Below, piece by piece: positions 53,207-62,781 of a stretch of DNA of 64,000 bases. Within the stretch, counting starts at the first letter, position 1, and every line of letters begins with the position of its first letter. A program made the position numbers and the translations under genes. The stretch comes from Cellulomonas sp. P24 (GTDB lineage: Bacteria; Actinomycetota; Actinomycetes; Actinomycetales; Cellulomonadaceae): contig NZ_JAJDFX010000002.1 in NCBI RefSeq assembly GCF_024704385.1, positions 4,333,452-4,397,451 of the forward strand, in the 5' to 3' direction. The notes under the pieces were generated by a model. The model did no database searches, was not told the DNA's origin, and worked only from the letters and a program-made list of their open reading frames with translations.

Positions 53207-53392
53207 TCAGTCGCTCCAGTTCTGGATACGCAGGACCGGTTCATAGTCGCGGCCGCCGTAGAACCGCCCGCGAGGAGGCACGCGAACCCGACGGGTCAGC
53301 AGCCGCTGCCCGCCCGCAACGTCGGTGGCTCGCCGAACACGGCTCCGTCGCGCCGCGTCGAGCCTGCCGATGTCCTGCGGCGAGGTCAGGAT
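53207..53392 (-). pseudogene. 3' fragment of a transfer-region gene cut by the AAA-subtilase cassette
   Basis: An open frame of 61 codons without a standard start ends in a natural-looking C-terminus: TSPQDIGRLDAARRSRVRRA, RVPPRGRFYGGRDYEPVLRI, then QNWSD. It begins exactly at the 7-bp repeat that also lies on the far side of the cassette, and joining there puts it in frame with the 5' fragment at 57009-57233. It lies 81 bases before the coupling-protein membrane gene. No family recognised. Confidence 0.5.
53386..53392. repeat. Direct repeat TCAGGAT, right copy (3' side of cassette)
   Basis: An identical 7-mer lies at 57002-57008. The subtilase stop codon lies within this copy. Seven-base identity at both ends fits a target duplication or a recombination junction. 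Confidence 0.4.
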
Positions 53393-55941
53393 GTGATCTC
53401 AACGACGGTGCCGACCACCTGTGCAACTGGCGTCCACAGGTCGACCTCGACCTCAGGCGACTCGATGCTCACGACGAGCGAGTAGTCGACCCCCAGGCTG
53501 CTCTGATCGTACGTTCCCCGGTTCTTCCACCAGCCGGCGACCGGATAGACGGCGATGGCTCCCTTGCTCGCCAGCGCGGCCGCTGTTCCTCGCCAGATGT
53601 CCGTGTGCAGGGAGCCTGGTGCCTGCTGCTGGTTGCTCCCGAATGTCCAGCCCTGTTCGGTGTCGAGGCCCGGCGGACGCTGGCCGTCTTGCCGTGCGCG
53701 CGTGTTGATGCGCTCACGGAATGACTCGACGCTCTCCTCAGGACGCCGGGTCGCGAATCGAAGCCCGTGCGAAGGGTAGATATACCGCCCGGTCCAGCCG
53801 CGGCTTGAGGGGTTGGGCTCCACGAAGTAGGACAGCGTGATGCGCAGCCGTACCTGGGTCTCGCCAAGATTCTCAAGTTCCTGCACCGGCCACGGCAGGT
53901 CATGCAGGTTCATCTCGCGGACCTTGCCGGCGTTGCTAGCGCCGTCTCGTTCGTACGGGTGAATACGCGCCTCGGCGATGAGCGTCAGTGCGTCGGCTGC
54001 GCTGCGCAGCGCCCGGCCAGCGTTGGGTACACCCATGCCGTAACGGCGTAGGAGGCTCACCCGGCGACCCATCGTGGTTGCAGCATCCAGGCGGACGCTC
54101 ATAGCCGGTGTCCACTCGGCCGAGTGGACGATCAAGGCCCGGACGGTCTCAGGGCGGAGTGTCGGGTAGGCCGCCTGGATGTCCGCTGCGATAGCGGCGA
54201 CCTGCGCTGTGGCGGCCGACGTGTCCCGGGTGGTGGTGAAGAACCCCTCCCCGGGGCGCTGGAGCCGCGTCGTGAGCAGCGCGAGGTTAGGAGGGGTGTC
54301 CACGCCGGTCTTGTCCGGTGAAGCGGCGACGTTGCCCCCGTCGGCGACCACCTCAGGCTTGAAGGGCCACTTCTTGCGATCAAAGACGACCGAGGTACGG
54401 CTGACCGGCGAGAGCTCGCCGCGCTGCGCGATTGGCGCGTAGCCGGCGAAGTCGGCTGGTGCACCGGACATGTCGTCCTGCTCGGAGTAGGCGCCGACGG
54501 TCAGCGCGTTCCACGCCTGCGCAGGGTCCTCGACCGGTTCGACATCGCTTCGATCAAGGTGATCGTCAGTCGCAGCGAGATCGCGGATGTTGCCGGCGGA
54601 GACCACAAACAGGCGCGGTCTGCGCGGCTCGTCGCGATCCAGGTAGGTGAACTTCGGGTCGGTGTCGTCGATCGCACGGCCGAACGACAGTGCGTCGATG
54701 GTTGCCGACCACGACGTCGGTCGTCCTGCGTCGGTGTGTTCGGCCGGATCCGCTTCGGCCGTCGATGAGACCGGGCGCGGCGCGGTGACTGCCAGCATGA
54801 ACACTCGAGTGCGATCGGCGGACTGAATCTCGGGCAGGTCCACCGATCGCGCGATCATCGCGCCGTACAGGTCGCGGTCGTTGTCCCCGTGGTCGGGCAG
54901 GAACTTCACCGACTCGAGGCCGTGGCGCAGTCTGACTGGTTGGGTGCTGACGATCGCGCCGTGCAGGTCGCCGTACAGCGCCAGCCCGGCCATCTCGGTG
55001 CCGTGGGGGTGGAGGGGCTGCACCCGCCAGCGCGGGTCGGCCACATGCAGATCGCTCTCGTTGATCGAGTCGACGAGCAGAGGGTGTCCGGCCTGGATTC
55101 CGGTGTCCAGCAGGCATACCACTGGTGCGTTAGCGTCGGCTGCCCGCAAGCGGTTGCGTAGATCTTCGACCCAGTCGGCCTGCTCCATGGCAGGGAGCTC
55201 AGCCAGCAGGTTGGCGACGTCGTGCGGTCGCCTCAACTCGGCAATGTCGTCGAGCGCTTCGAACGCCGAGGCCAGTTGGTCGGCGGTCGCGTGCAGGAGC
55301 ACGACGGTCCTGTCCCCGAAGCCCAGGTAGTGCTCGCTTGTTCGCAACTGAAATCGCGCAGTGAAAGCAGCGAATCGGTCACGCGAGTGCCCGTCGCGTC
55401 TGCGGAGCCACACTTCCCACCAGAACGTCTGCGACGCCTCGCTGGGGTAGAGGTCCTCCGGGTCTGTCCAGAGCTCTCGGGTGGTGGCTCGGCGGATCGA
55501 CTGGATTCCATCGACGAGCGTGGCGTTGCGCGCTCCATCTGTGCTGGCCGTCTCGACGTACGCGGTCAGGCGCTTGGCGAAGTACTCCTTCTTGCCGTCC
55601 GGGATGTACACGGTCGCGACTTGAACGCTGCCGCTTTCCCTCTCGTCCTGTCGCACAGCTACAAGTTCGGGTTGGTCCCCCGCTCGTTGCGGGTCCAGGC
55701 TCTCCAGGGCCAGCTCAAGGCCCGGGAACGACTGGAATGTGACGTAGGTGCCTTCCGTCTCGGGCTCATCGGGCGGGGCGGTGAACGCTTGCTCGAGCTC
55801 GCGGGTGAGACGACTCCCGTGGCGTCGCCGGTCACCGGTGAAGCCCTCCTTCTCGCCGCCGCCTCCGGCGGCAGCAAGCGTGAACGGCTCGGGATGCGGC
55901 GGGGTCGGGACGAGGATGTGCGGGCGATCGCGTACAGCCAT
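53386..55941 (-). CDS. Intracellular subtilisin-like S8 peptidase
   Basis: An 851-residue protein without signal peptide. The subtilase core starts near residue 270: Asp279 in PVVCLLDTGIQAGHPLL, His313 in LHPHGTEMAGLALYG, Asn451 in LFVVSAGNIRDLA and Ser575 in TTTRDTSAATAQVAAIAA. All four active-site positions are present, although DTSAATAQ is a slightly unusual nucleophile box. The N-terminal 260 residues (TFQSFPGLELALESLDPQRA) and the 200-residue C-terminal beta domain are extra. It follows the AAA ATPase gene by five bases and should work with it. The family recurs in such pairs, I believe, and defence or regulated proteolysis are possible roles. Confidence 0.85.
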   Translation of the reverse strand: MAVRDRPHILVPTPPHPEPFTLAAAGGGGEKEGFTGDRRRHGSRLTRELEQAFTAPPDEPETEGTYVTFQSFPGLELALESLDPQRAGDQPELVAVRQDERESGSVQVATVYIPDGKKEYFAKRLTAYVETASTDGARNATLVDGIQSIRRATTRELWTDPEDLYPSEASQTFWWEVWLRRRDGHSRDRFAAFTARFQLRTSEHYLGFGDRTVVLLHATADQLASAFEALDDIAELRRPHDVANLLAELPAMEQADWVEDLRNRLRAADANAPVVCLLDTGIQAGHPLLVDSINESDLHVADPRWRVQPLHPHGTEMAGLALYGDLHGAIVSTQPVRLRHGLESVKFLPDHGDNDRDLYGAMIARSVDLPEIQSADRTRVFMLAVTAPRPVSSTAEADPAEHTDAGRPTSWSATIDALSFGRAIDDTDPKFTYLDRDEPRRPRLFVVSAGNIRDLAATDDHLDRSDVEPVEDPAQAWNALTVGAYSEQDDMSGAPADFAGYAPIAQRGELSPVSRTSVVFDRKKWPFKPEVVADGGNVAASPDKTGVDTPPNLALLTTRLQRPGEGFFTTTRDTSAATAQVAAIAADIQAAYPTLRPETVRALIVHSAEWTPAMSVRLDAATTMGRRVSLLRRYGMGVPNAGRALRSAADALTLIAEARIHPYERDGASNAGKVREMNLHDLPWPVQELENLGETQVRLRITLSYFVEPNPSSRGWTGRYIYPSHGLRFATRRPEESVESFRERINTRARQDGQRPPGLDTEQGWTFGSNQQQAPGSLHTDIWRGTAAALASKGAIAVYPVAGWWKNRGTYDQSSLGVDYSLVVSIESPEVEVDLWTPVAQVVGTVVEITS

Positions 55942-55946
55942 ACTGC

Positions 55947-56945
55947 CTACGCGATCGGCTCGAGATGAGCACCAGCGCGCGGCCGCTCCGCCAGTGCTGC
56001 GACCAGATCTCCGGTCAGGATGCGGGTCCGCCCGTTGAGGACTGTGCGCTTGGCAGCGTTCTCGGTCGCCGTGGCGATCTCCGCGTGGCTAAGCCCGCGC
56101 GCCGCCGGGACCACCCGGGGCCAACTGACGTTGCCAGCATGGAAGGACGCCAGTCGGTTGCCGATGACCGCTCTGATGCTCTCGTCATCGGGAAGCGCGA
56201 AATCCATGATCGTGTCGAATCGCCGATACAGGGCGTTGTCCAGCAGCTGCGGGTGGTTGGTGGCGGCCACGATGACGCTCTCGGACGTGTCCTCTTCCAG
56301 GAACTGCAGGAACGAGTTCAGCACGCGGCGGATTTCGCCGACGTCGTTGGGGGCAGCTCGGTCGCCGGCGAGCGCGTCGACCTCGTCGAACAGGTACACC
56401 CCCCGGGTCTCGACGAGGGCGTCGAATATCAGGCGCAGCTTCGCGGCTGTCTCGCCCATGTACTTCGTGATGATGGTGTCGAGCCGGATCGCGAACAGCG
56501 GAAGCCCGAGCTCGCCTGCGATGACTCGCGCCGTCGAGGTCTTCCCCGTGCCGGGCGGGCCGATCAACAGCAGCCTGCGTGCCGGGTGCAGCCCGTGCCG
56601 GGCGAGCATGTCCCGTTGACGTTGTTCGAGCAGGACGTGCCTCAGCCGCTCGGTCAACGCTGCGGACAGCACAAGGTCCGCCAAGCGTGCCTCGGGATAG
56701 CTGACAGTCAGCAGAGAGCCCAGCTCCCCGCGTGGGCGCGCGAAGGGCACCACGGCAGCAACCCGCGCCTGCGACGTTGTTCGCTTGCGTAGTTCGTCGA
56801 CGAGGTCGCGCAGCTCCTGCGCAAACCTCGACTGCCCGGCGCGAGCAGCCTTGGCGGCCACCTGCATCGCGACCGCGTAGAACTGAGAGTCGTCACCATC
56901 GGCGTGGCTCTTCACCAGTGCTTTGAGCTGGTCATTGGTCGCCAC
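55947..56945 (-). CDS. AAA+ ATPase partner of the subtilase
   Basis: A 332-residue AAA ATPase. Residues 1-70 are a helical N-domain (DQLKALVKSHADGDDSQFYA). The AAA module has Walker A GPPGTGKT (129-136), Walker B in GVYLFDEVDAL (187-190), the sensor-1 Asn in IVAATNHPQLLDNALYRRFD and arginines after it, and a small lid domain with GLSHAEIATATENAAKR. It resembles the FtsH/Spastin-like AAA group and could unfold or gate substrates for the S8 peptidase. The GTG start has AGGAGGTGACGGC just upstream; the same frame is also open further upstream to the ATG at 57233. Confidence 0.88.
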   Translation of the reverse strand: MATNDQLKALVKSHADGDDSQFYAVAMQVAAKAARAGQSRFAQELRDLVDELRKRTTSQARVAAVVPFARPRGELGSLLTVSYPEARLADLVLSAALTERLRHVLLEQRQRDMLARHGLHPARRLLLIGPPGTGKTSTARVIAGELGLPLFAIRLDTIITKYMGETAAKLRLIFDALVETRGVYLFDEVDALAGDRAAPNDVGEIRRVLNSFLQFLEEDTSESVIVAATNHPQLLDNALYRRFDTIMDFALPDDESIRAVIGNRLASFHAGNVSWPRVVPAARGLSHAEIATATENAAKRTVLNGRTRILTGDLVAALAERPRAGAHLEPIA

Positions 56946-57001
56946 GCCGTCACCTCCTCCGCAGCTTTCGGCGCCGTGACCAGGGTTGGTCGGCGTCACG
57001 T

Positions 57002-57008
57002 TCAGGAT
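57002..57008. repeat. Direct repeat TCAGGAT, left copy (5' side of cassette)
   Basis: Second copy of the 7-mer that also lies at 53386-53392, about 57 bases upstream of the ATPase start. Confidence 0.4.
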
Positions 57009-57233
57009 ATCGGTTGCGGATCGCGGCCGGCCGTCGCCTCGCTGTCGGGCTCTGTCGTATGGACGCACCACCCGGACGAGGCCGACCGGTGTGCACGGCA
57101 ACCGCCTCGCGCCGCGGGCGTGCCTGGGCGCGTGGCCTGGACGGGCAAGTACAACTTGTGGCCGACGTGGTCGACGCAGACCTTCCCGCCGCGGAGGACG
57201 CTCACCGAGATCGGAGTCGTTGTTAAAAGGCAT
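57009..57233 (-). pseudogene. 5' fragment of the interrupted transfer-region gene
   Basis: An ATG overlaps the stop of the NlpC/P60 gene (TGATG) and opens a frame starting MPFNNDSDLG that runs without stop to the 7-bp repeat. Joined to the far fragment at 53392 it makes 136 codons ending NWSD. In the neighbouring frame the sequence reads SVLRGGKVCVDHVGHKLYLP, which looks more protein-like, so a further frameshift is possible. That stretch weakly recalls transposase C-termini of the IS481 type, from memory only. Confidence 0.4.
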
Positions 57234-58321
57234 CACGTCGCAGCCCCGACCCGCCAGATCGAGAACAGGTGATGGTCGGTCCAGTGGCCGTAGTCGTAGT
57301 GGCCGACGCGTGATCCGCCGGCCTCGATGGTGAGCTGCTCAGCGGGGTCGAAGACGATCATCACGTGGCCGACGCGGTTGGGGCCGAGGTAGCTGTCGGT
57401 GAAGATCAGGTCACCGGGCCGCTCCTGGCCGAGCGGCACCCGGTAGCCGTTGCCTTGCGCGACCCAGTTCTGCTGGGCAGCGGCAGTGCGCGGCAGGGTG
57501 ATGCCGATCTGCGCGAACGCGGCCCGGGTGAACGCCGAGCAGTCCCATGCGGAGGGCCCGTTGGCGCCGTAGACGTACGGCTCGCCGAGCTGGGCGGTGG
57601 CGAACGCCAGGACGGTCGCGATCTGCTGGTTCGGCAGCTCGGGCAGGGCGGGGTTGCCGACGCCGCCGATGCCGCAGTCGGACGGGTCGCCCGCGACTAC
57701 CCCTCCCCCGTACGCGGCGGCGTAGTACAGGACGTCGTTCACGTACCAGTCGGCGTGGTTGTACGCGAACAACGCTCGTCGCACGCCGTCGACGCCGGCG
57801 GTGACCCCCGACGCGGTCAGGTAGTTCGCCGCGCTCATCACCGAGTCGGCGTCGTTGCCGATGTTCGCGCGCCCGTCGCCGGATCCGTCGACGCCGTACC
57901 GGGCCCAGCTTTCGGGCATGAACTGCATGAGCCCCTGCGCGCCGGCTGAACTCGTCGCGCGGGTGCGCCCGTGGGCGGTCTCCTCCATGCCGACGCCCGC
58001 CAGCAGGGTCCAGGGCAGGTGGTACCGGTCGGAGGCAGCGAGGTAGAGCACCTTGACGGCGTCGGGGATGGTCGCGGCCGGGTTGCGCAGCGACGCCAGG
58101 CGAGGTGTGCCCGGTGCCGGCAGCTCGAAGCCGAGCCCACCCTCGCCGGCCGGATCACCGTCGGTGAGGACGACCGCCTTGGCCGAGGCTGCGTCGGAGA
58201 CCGTGCAGGCCGCCTGGACGGCCCCGCCGGAGACGGTGGACACGATCGCCGCCGCGCCCATCAGAACCAGCGCGACCGGCATGACGAGGGCCACCACGAT
58301 CCCGGTTGCGAGGACCTTCAT
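57233..58321 (-). CDS. Lytic transglycosylase plus NlpC/P60 peptidoglycan hydrolase (VirB1-like)
   Basis: A 362-residue exported cell-wall enzyme that opens peptidoglycan for the transfer channel. Residues 1-35 are a signal anchor (ATGIVVALVMPVALVLMGAA). An SLT transglycosylase domain follows, with the catalytic Glu in LLAGVGMEETAHGRT, SAGAQGLMQFMPESW and LFAYNHADWYVNDVL. The NlpC/P60 domain (about 235-362) has the nucleophile in PSAWDCSAFTRAAF and a catalytic His in NRVGHVMIVFD. Both active sites look intact. It is the last gene of the secretion operon before the inserted cassette. Confidence 0.93.
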   Translation of the reverse strand: MKVLATGIVVALVMPVALVLMGAAAIVSTVSGGAVQAACTVSDAASAKAVVLTDGDPAGEGGLGFELPAPGTPRLASLRNPAATIPDAVKVLYLAASDRYHLPWTLLAGVGMEETAHGRTRATSSAGAQGLMQFMPESWARYGVDGSGDGRANIGNDADSVMSAANYLTASGVTAGVDGVRRALFAYNHADWYVNDVLYYAAAYGGGVVAGDPSDCGIGGVGNPALPELPNQQIATVLAFATAQLGEPYVYGANGPSAWDCSAFTRAAFAQIGITLPRTAAAQQNWVAQGNGYRVPLGQERPGDLIFTDSYLGPNRVGHVMIVFDPAEQLTIEAGGSRVGHYDYGHWTDHHLFSIWRVGAAT

Positions 58322-58324
58322 GAC

Positions 58325-59845
58325 CTACGCCGCCCCGGCGATGGCCTCGTTGGTCCACGTCAGCTGCTGCTCGACCGGGTGCAGCCGCGTCTCGACCTTG
58401 TACGGGTGCTCGCCGACCATCCACAGCGCCCGGCCCTTGCGCTGCATCGCCCACCCGGTGATCGCCGCGGTCGCCTGCGGGCCAAGGCCGAGCATCGCGT
58501 CCAGGTCGCGGGCGATCTCGGGCTTCTGGCCGTGCAGGATCTTGATGTCGGCGAGGTGCATGAGGTCCCGGGCGATGTTCGCGGCCTGGGAGCCGACGTC
58601 ACCGACGGTGAGCATGTCGGACGGCTTGTGCGCGTTGGCCCACTGGATGTCACCGCCCTTGCCGGCCACGCCCCGCGACAGGCGGAAGTCCTCGTCCAGC
58701 GACTTCACGGCGTCCACGCCCAGGCGCATGATCTTCCACACCTCGTCGCGCACGACGACGCGCAGGTCCCCGGCGGGGCGATCTCGCGCATGCCCCGGCC
58801 CCAGGAGTTCAGCGCGAGCAGGGCGATGCCGATCGCCTCGTCGCCCAGCGGGCTCAGCCGCGACAGCGACAGGGACTGGATGGGGGCGGTCCAGTCGACG
58901 GCGATGTTCGTGTGGTCGTCGAACAGGCCGGCCAGGGCCCCGGAGACGAGTTGGCCCAGGGCGTCGCGCAGCAGGCGGCTCTCGTCGAGGAACTGCTGGC
59001 GGGTGGCGAAGCGGCACTGGTCGACGAGGGTGTCGCTGGGCTCGTCGAGGTGGTGCCACAGCTGCGGGATCGTCGTCTCGGTGAGGGTCGATGAGGCGTG
59101 CGCGTAGCCGGTGAGGTCGCGCAGTGCGGTCTTGACGATCACCTCCTCGGAGGGGCCGAATGGGACGCGTTGCTCGCCGATCCGCTGGCTGCCGACGAGG
59201 CCGCGGACGAGCGTCAGCCAGCGGGAGAAGACGATTGCGGCGCGCTGCTGTGCCTGCCGGGCGTTCAGCCGGTCCCAGCCGTCGCCGAGGGTCCGAACGC
59301 CAGCGGGTTCACCCGTGCCGGCATGCCGGGGCCGAGGGCGATGGGGTCGACGCCGAAGAATCGGCACAGCGGCTCGTACTCGTCCTTCGGGTCGCCGAGG
59401 ATGAGGATGCGGTAGCCGAAGTCGGTCATGCGCAGGGCGAACGCCTTCGTGGTGGCGGACTTTCCGGTGCCGGGCTTGCCCATGGTGATGACGTTGGCGT
59501 TGGTGACGGGGATGTCGTCGCGCAGCACCCAGCCGATCGGGTCGGCGTAGAACGCGGTGCCCGACATCGTGTCGGCGCCCATCTGAGCCCCGGTCTGTGG
59601 CAGCCCGGGGCCGGCGACGAACGGCCAGAACGCCCCGGCCTGGTCGGAGGTCATCTGGTAGGACACCACCGGCGCCGACGCGGGTGCCCAGCCTAGGCCT
59701 CGTCGTCGGTCGCCGCGCGCCCGCACGTGCCGGAATAGCCTGTCGGGCGAGGCGGCGGGCGGCGTAGCGAGAGCGGCAGGTCGTGCCCGAAGTCGGCGAG
59801 GAGCCGGGAGACGTCCCTGCCCGTCGTTGCCGGCCGGGGGCTCAC
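58325..59845 (-). pseudogene. VirB4-type conjugation ATPase with frameshifts
   Basis: The chain is VirB4/TraC-like but spread over frames. DRLFRHVRARGDRRRGLGWA to ARVNPLAFGP contains Walker [17 protein letters not shown]. The next frame carries LGDGWDRLNARQAQQRAAIV to NSWGRGMREIAP, and the third AGDLRVVVRDEVWKIMRLGV to the stop, including QKPEIARDLDAMLGLGPQ. Each junction lacks one base at a G/C run: 59289-59291 and 58775-58778, with a less certain third near 59754-59764, where a GTGA-coupled start at 59845 reads VSRLLADFGHDLPLSL. Repaired, it would be about 507 residues. It is a channel energiser; broken as written. Confidence 0.8.
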
Positions 59846-61353
59846 GCGTCCCCCGTCCGCGTCAGGCTCACGCCGAGCGGCACGACGGAGGCGGCGAACG
59901 CAATGTCGTGGCTGACGTCCAGGCGCAGCGGGGCGAACCCGGCGCGGCGGATCGCTGCGTCCAGGCGGCGCCCATACTCGGCGACGCGCACTGTCTTGGG
60001 CACGGTGACCGTACACACCGCGTACGGGCGGGTGACCGCGCTGCCGCGGGCCTGCTTGATCTCCAGGGATCGCACCTGCGCGGCCGCGTCGTGCATCTTC
60101 GTCGTCGAGCGCATCCGGGCCCGCTCCCGCAACCCCTGACCCATGTCGGCGGCCCACTCGCGCGACGCCGTCTGCCGAGCGGCCTTGGCCTGGCTCAGGA
60201 TCGGGAAGGCGACGAGGAAGCTGCGCCGCTCCCCCGGCTCGGTCGGGGTCAGGACCGGAGCGAGCGCACCCAGGACGGCGCCCTTGACCGGGAGCTTGAT
60301 GGTGGCGCTGATCGAGTTCCACGCGTCGTGGCTGTAGTGCCGGGCGACAACGTCGGCGCCCGATGGGCCGGCCATGGCCCACGGGACGTCCGCGGTGACG
60401 TCCTCGCCGTTTGCCGCAGCGAGGAGCGCGTCGACGATCCCGGCGCGGTCACCGGGGGCGAACCCGGTGCGGCACGCCACGGCGAGCTCGGGGCTCGTCA
60501 GCCAGGTCACGGCTACCGCGCCGAGGCCGCCCTTGAGCTGGGCCTCGACCTCGGCCATGAGCCCGTACATGACCTGGGCGCGTCCCTCGACCCCACGGCC
60601 GGCCTCTCGGGCCGCCTTCCCGATCCGGGTCTCGGGCACGACGATCGTCACGAACGCCTGAGTGCGGACCGACGCCTGCGTCAGGACGCGCTGCAGGTCG
60701 TCGTTGATCGCCCGGACCTGCGCCGGCCCGTCGGGGCGGCGGTGACGGCGGATCCACTCGTCGCGCTCGGCGCCGTCCTCGGGGACCGTGCGCACCAAGA
60801 GCAGGACCTCGTCGATCAGCTCGGTGCGTCCCGCCTGGTCGATCAGGTCGGCCAGGCCCTTGGCCATCCGCGCCCGGTCGTCGACCCCGCGCATGCCGAT
60901 ACCCGGGTGGACGATCGCCGCCGTCGCCGCCCAGGTGCGCGCGACGTGGTTCTGGATCAGGGCTACCCGCGCGGCGTTCAGGCCGACGGGCGGCCCCTCG
61001 TGGATCTCGACGCCGGTCAGCGACCCCGGCAGATCGACGCCTCCGAGGTCGTCGGCCTGCCCGCGCGAGGCCTGGGAGCGAAACCGGGTCCAACCGCCGA
61101 GCCCGCCGATCGCGACGGCCGTGCTGGCCAGCAGCCAGCCCAGGGCCGAGCGGCCCCGCACCGGGACGACAGTCACCACGGCGACCACGCCGGCGACCAG
61201 GAGAAGGACGGCCGCCGACGCCCACGCTCGTCGGCTCAACGCCCAGAGGACAGGCAGGACGCAGACGGCCAGCACGGCCGCCTGCCAGCCTGTGAGCCCG
61301 AACGGGAACCAGCCGATCCTGGCTCGGGAGTACTCGCTGTAGACCTGGCTCAC
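59842..61353 (-). CDS. SCO6880-family type IV secretion protein
   Basis: A 503-residue protein with two or three N-terminal membrane helices (LTGWQAAVLAVCVLPVLWAL, AVLLLVAGVVAVVTVVPV, ALGWLLASTAVAIGGLGG) and a large cytoplasmic part (LPGSLTGVEIHEGPPVGLNA, RTQAFVTIVVPETRIGKAA, SFLVAFPILSQAKAARQTAS). This is the actinobacterial SCO6880 family, always found between the VirB6-like and VirB4-like genes and perhaps corresponding to a fused VirB3-VirB4 N-terminus. The GTG start has AGGAGA upstream. Intact, unlike its neighbours. Confidence 0.85.
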   Translation of the reverse strand: MSQVYSEYSRARIGWFPFGLTGWQAAVLAVCVLPVLWALSRRAWASAAVLLLVAGVVAVVTVVPVRGRSALGWLLASTAVAIGGLGGWTRFRSQASRGQADDLGGVDLPGSLTGVEIHEGPPVGLNAARVALIQNHVARTWAATAAIVHPGIGMRGVDDRARMAKGLADLIDQAGRTELIDEVLLLVRTVPEDGAERDEWIRRHRRPDGPAQVRAINDDLQRVLTQASVRTQAFVTIVVPETRIGKAAREAGRGVEGRAQVMYGLMAEVEAQLKGGLGAVAVTWLTSPELAVACRTGFAPGDRAGIVDALLAAANGEDVTADVPWAMAGPSGADVVARHYSHDAWNSISATIKLPVKGAVLGALAPVLTPTEPGERRSFLVAFPILSQAKAARQTASREWAADMGQGLRERARMRSTTKMHDAAAQVRSLEIKQARGSAVTRPYAVCTVTVPKTVRVAEYGRRLDAAIRRAGFAPLRLDVSHDIAFAASVVPLGVSLTRTGDA

Positions 61354-61368
61354 GGGCAGTCTCCTCTC

Positions 61369-62774
61369 TCAGACGACGACCGCGGCGACGGCTGCCTCGG
61401 GCGCTGCGGCTGGCGCCTCCGGCACCGCCGGCGGCGCCGGCCGTCGGGGATCCGCCGACCGGGGGCTTCCCGGTGGCGCTCGGGCTGGGACCGAAGCCGG
61501 CATCGTCGTCGGGCCCCGAGCCATTGATGTCCGGGGTGTCCTCGTCGCGCGAGCGGCCCTGTTGACCGGGCCGGGAGCGGCTGCCGGAGAAGTCCGGGAT
61601 GTAGGTGTTGTGGCCGACGCCCATCTGATTCGTCAGGTCCGCACCGAGGGCGGCACCCTGGCTCCCCAGGCCCTGCGCCATGCCCCAGCCCTGCGCCAGC
61701 ACCTGACCGCCCGCGCCGAGGGCGCCGAGGAAGCCGCCCGCCGAGCGAGCAAACCGGTCGTTCGTGGCCGCCTCCGTGTCGGCCTCCCTCCGGACTGCCC
61801 GGAGGCGTCGCTGCTGGAGGCTGCATCCGAGGTGTTGGCGCCGTCCGCCCGCCCGTTCAGGACTCCTTGCCAGCCGCCCTGGGCGGCCAGCCCGGCGCGC
61901 ATGGCCGAGCCGGAGCTCGTCCCGGGGTCGACGAACGCGAGCAGCTTGAACAGCGCCAGCGGCGCGAAGCTGCCGACGAAGATCAGCACGACGCCCGGGA
62001 CGGCAGTGCCGATCGCCGTCTGCAGGGAGTCGGTCATCGACAAGGCCACGCCGCTGGTCGCCTTCACGCCCAGACCAAGCATCAGGACCATCAGGACGGG
62101 CGTGAACGCGGCGGCCAGGAACCAGCGGAACGTCTTCCAGAACCAGGACCGTCCGCCGTCCCAGACGAGCCCGGCCGCGGACACCGGATTGGTGGCGGCC
62201 AGCACCATGAGCGCGGCCGCGCGGGCGAGCATGACCAGCAAGTGCGCCACGGCCGCGAACACGACGAAGATCCCCAGAACCCCGAGGACCGTCGCGACGG
62301 TGCCGTCCGTGAGGTCCGCGGTCGAGAACCCCGTCCACGGCTGCCACGCCGACATTGAGTCGACGCCGAGCAGCGACTGCGTCAGCGCCCTCGTGAGTCC
62401 CCGGCGGCGGCGAGGATCGCGACGGCGAAGACGATCCACATCACCCACACCGCTCCGAACTGGCCTACCCCGAGCAGCACCCGGCCCACGCTCTGCCCGT
62501 CGCGGCGCACCCCGGCGATGCCGAGCTGCACCAGGAACAGCAACAGCACCACGGCGCCGGCGATCCAGAACGTCGCGCCGTAGAGGTCCCGCATCGGGCC
62601 GCCGGCGCTCAGGTCGGGCACGAGGAACGCGTCCTCGATGGTGAGGGCGAGCTTGGGCAGCCACAGCCCGGCATTCCAGATGCCCAGCATCGCGGCGGTC
62701 CACCCGTCGGCGACGACACTGGCGGCAGCGTTGCCCAGGGCAGCGAAGGGGTTGAGGTAGTCCGACCAGTTCAT
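61369..62774 (-). pseudogene. VirB6/TrbL-type polytopic membrane protein with frameshifts
   Basis: Starts MNWSDYLNPFAALGNAAASV with GAGGT upstream and has a first helix IAGAVVLLLFLVQLGIAG. At the C-run 62399-62402 the frame moves to GLTRALTQSLLGVDSMSAWQ with helices VLGVLGIFVVFAAVAHLLVM and FLAAAFTPVLMVLMLGLGV. Near 61786-61788 it moves again to EADTEAATNDRFARSAGGFL and a Gly/Pro-rich hydrophilic tail. A third switch before 61400 is needed to reach the stop at 61369 (APEAAVAAVVV). Repaired, it would be about 470 residues. It would form the inner-membrane channel. Confidence 0.75.
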
Positions 62775-62781
62775 ACCGACC

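Noticed and set aside
57009..57233. Remnant of an IS481-type transposase
   Set aside because: The GKV...KLY...TP spacing only weakly recalls such C-termini; there is no DDE core and no inverted repeats, so no IS is claimed.
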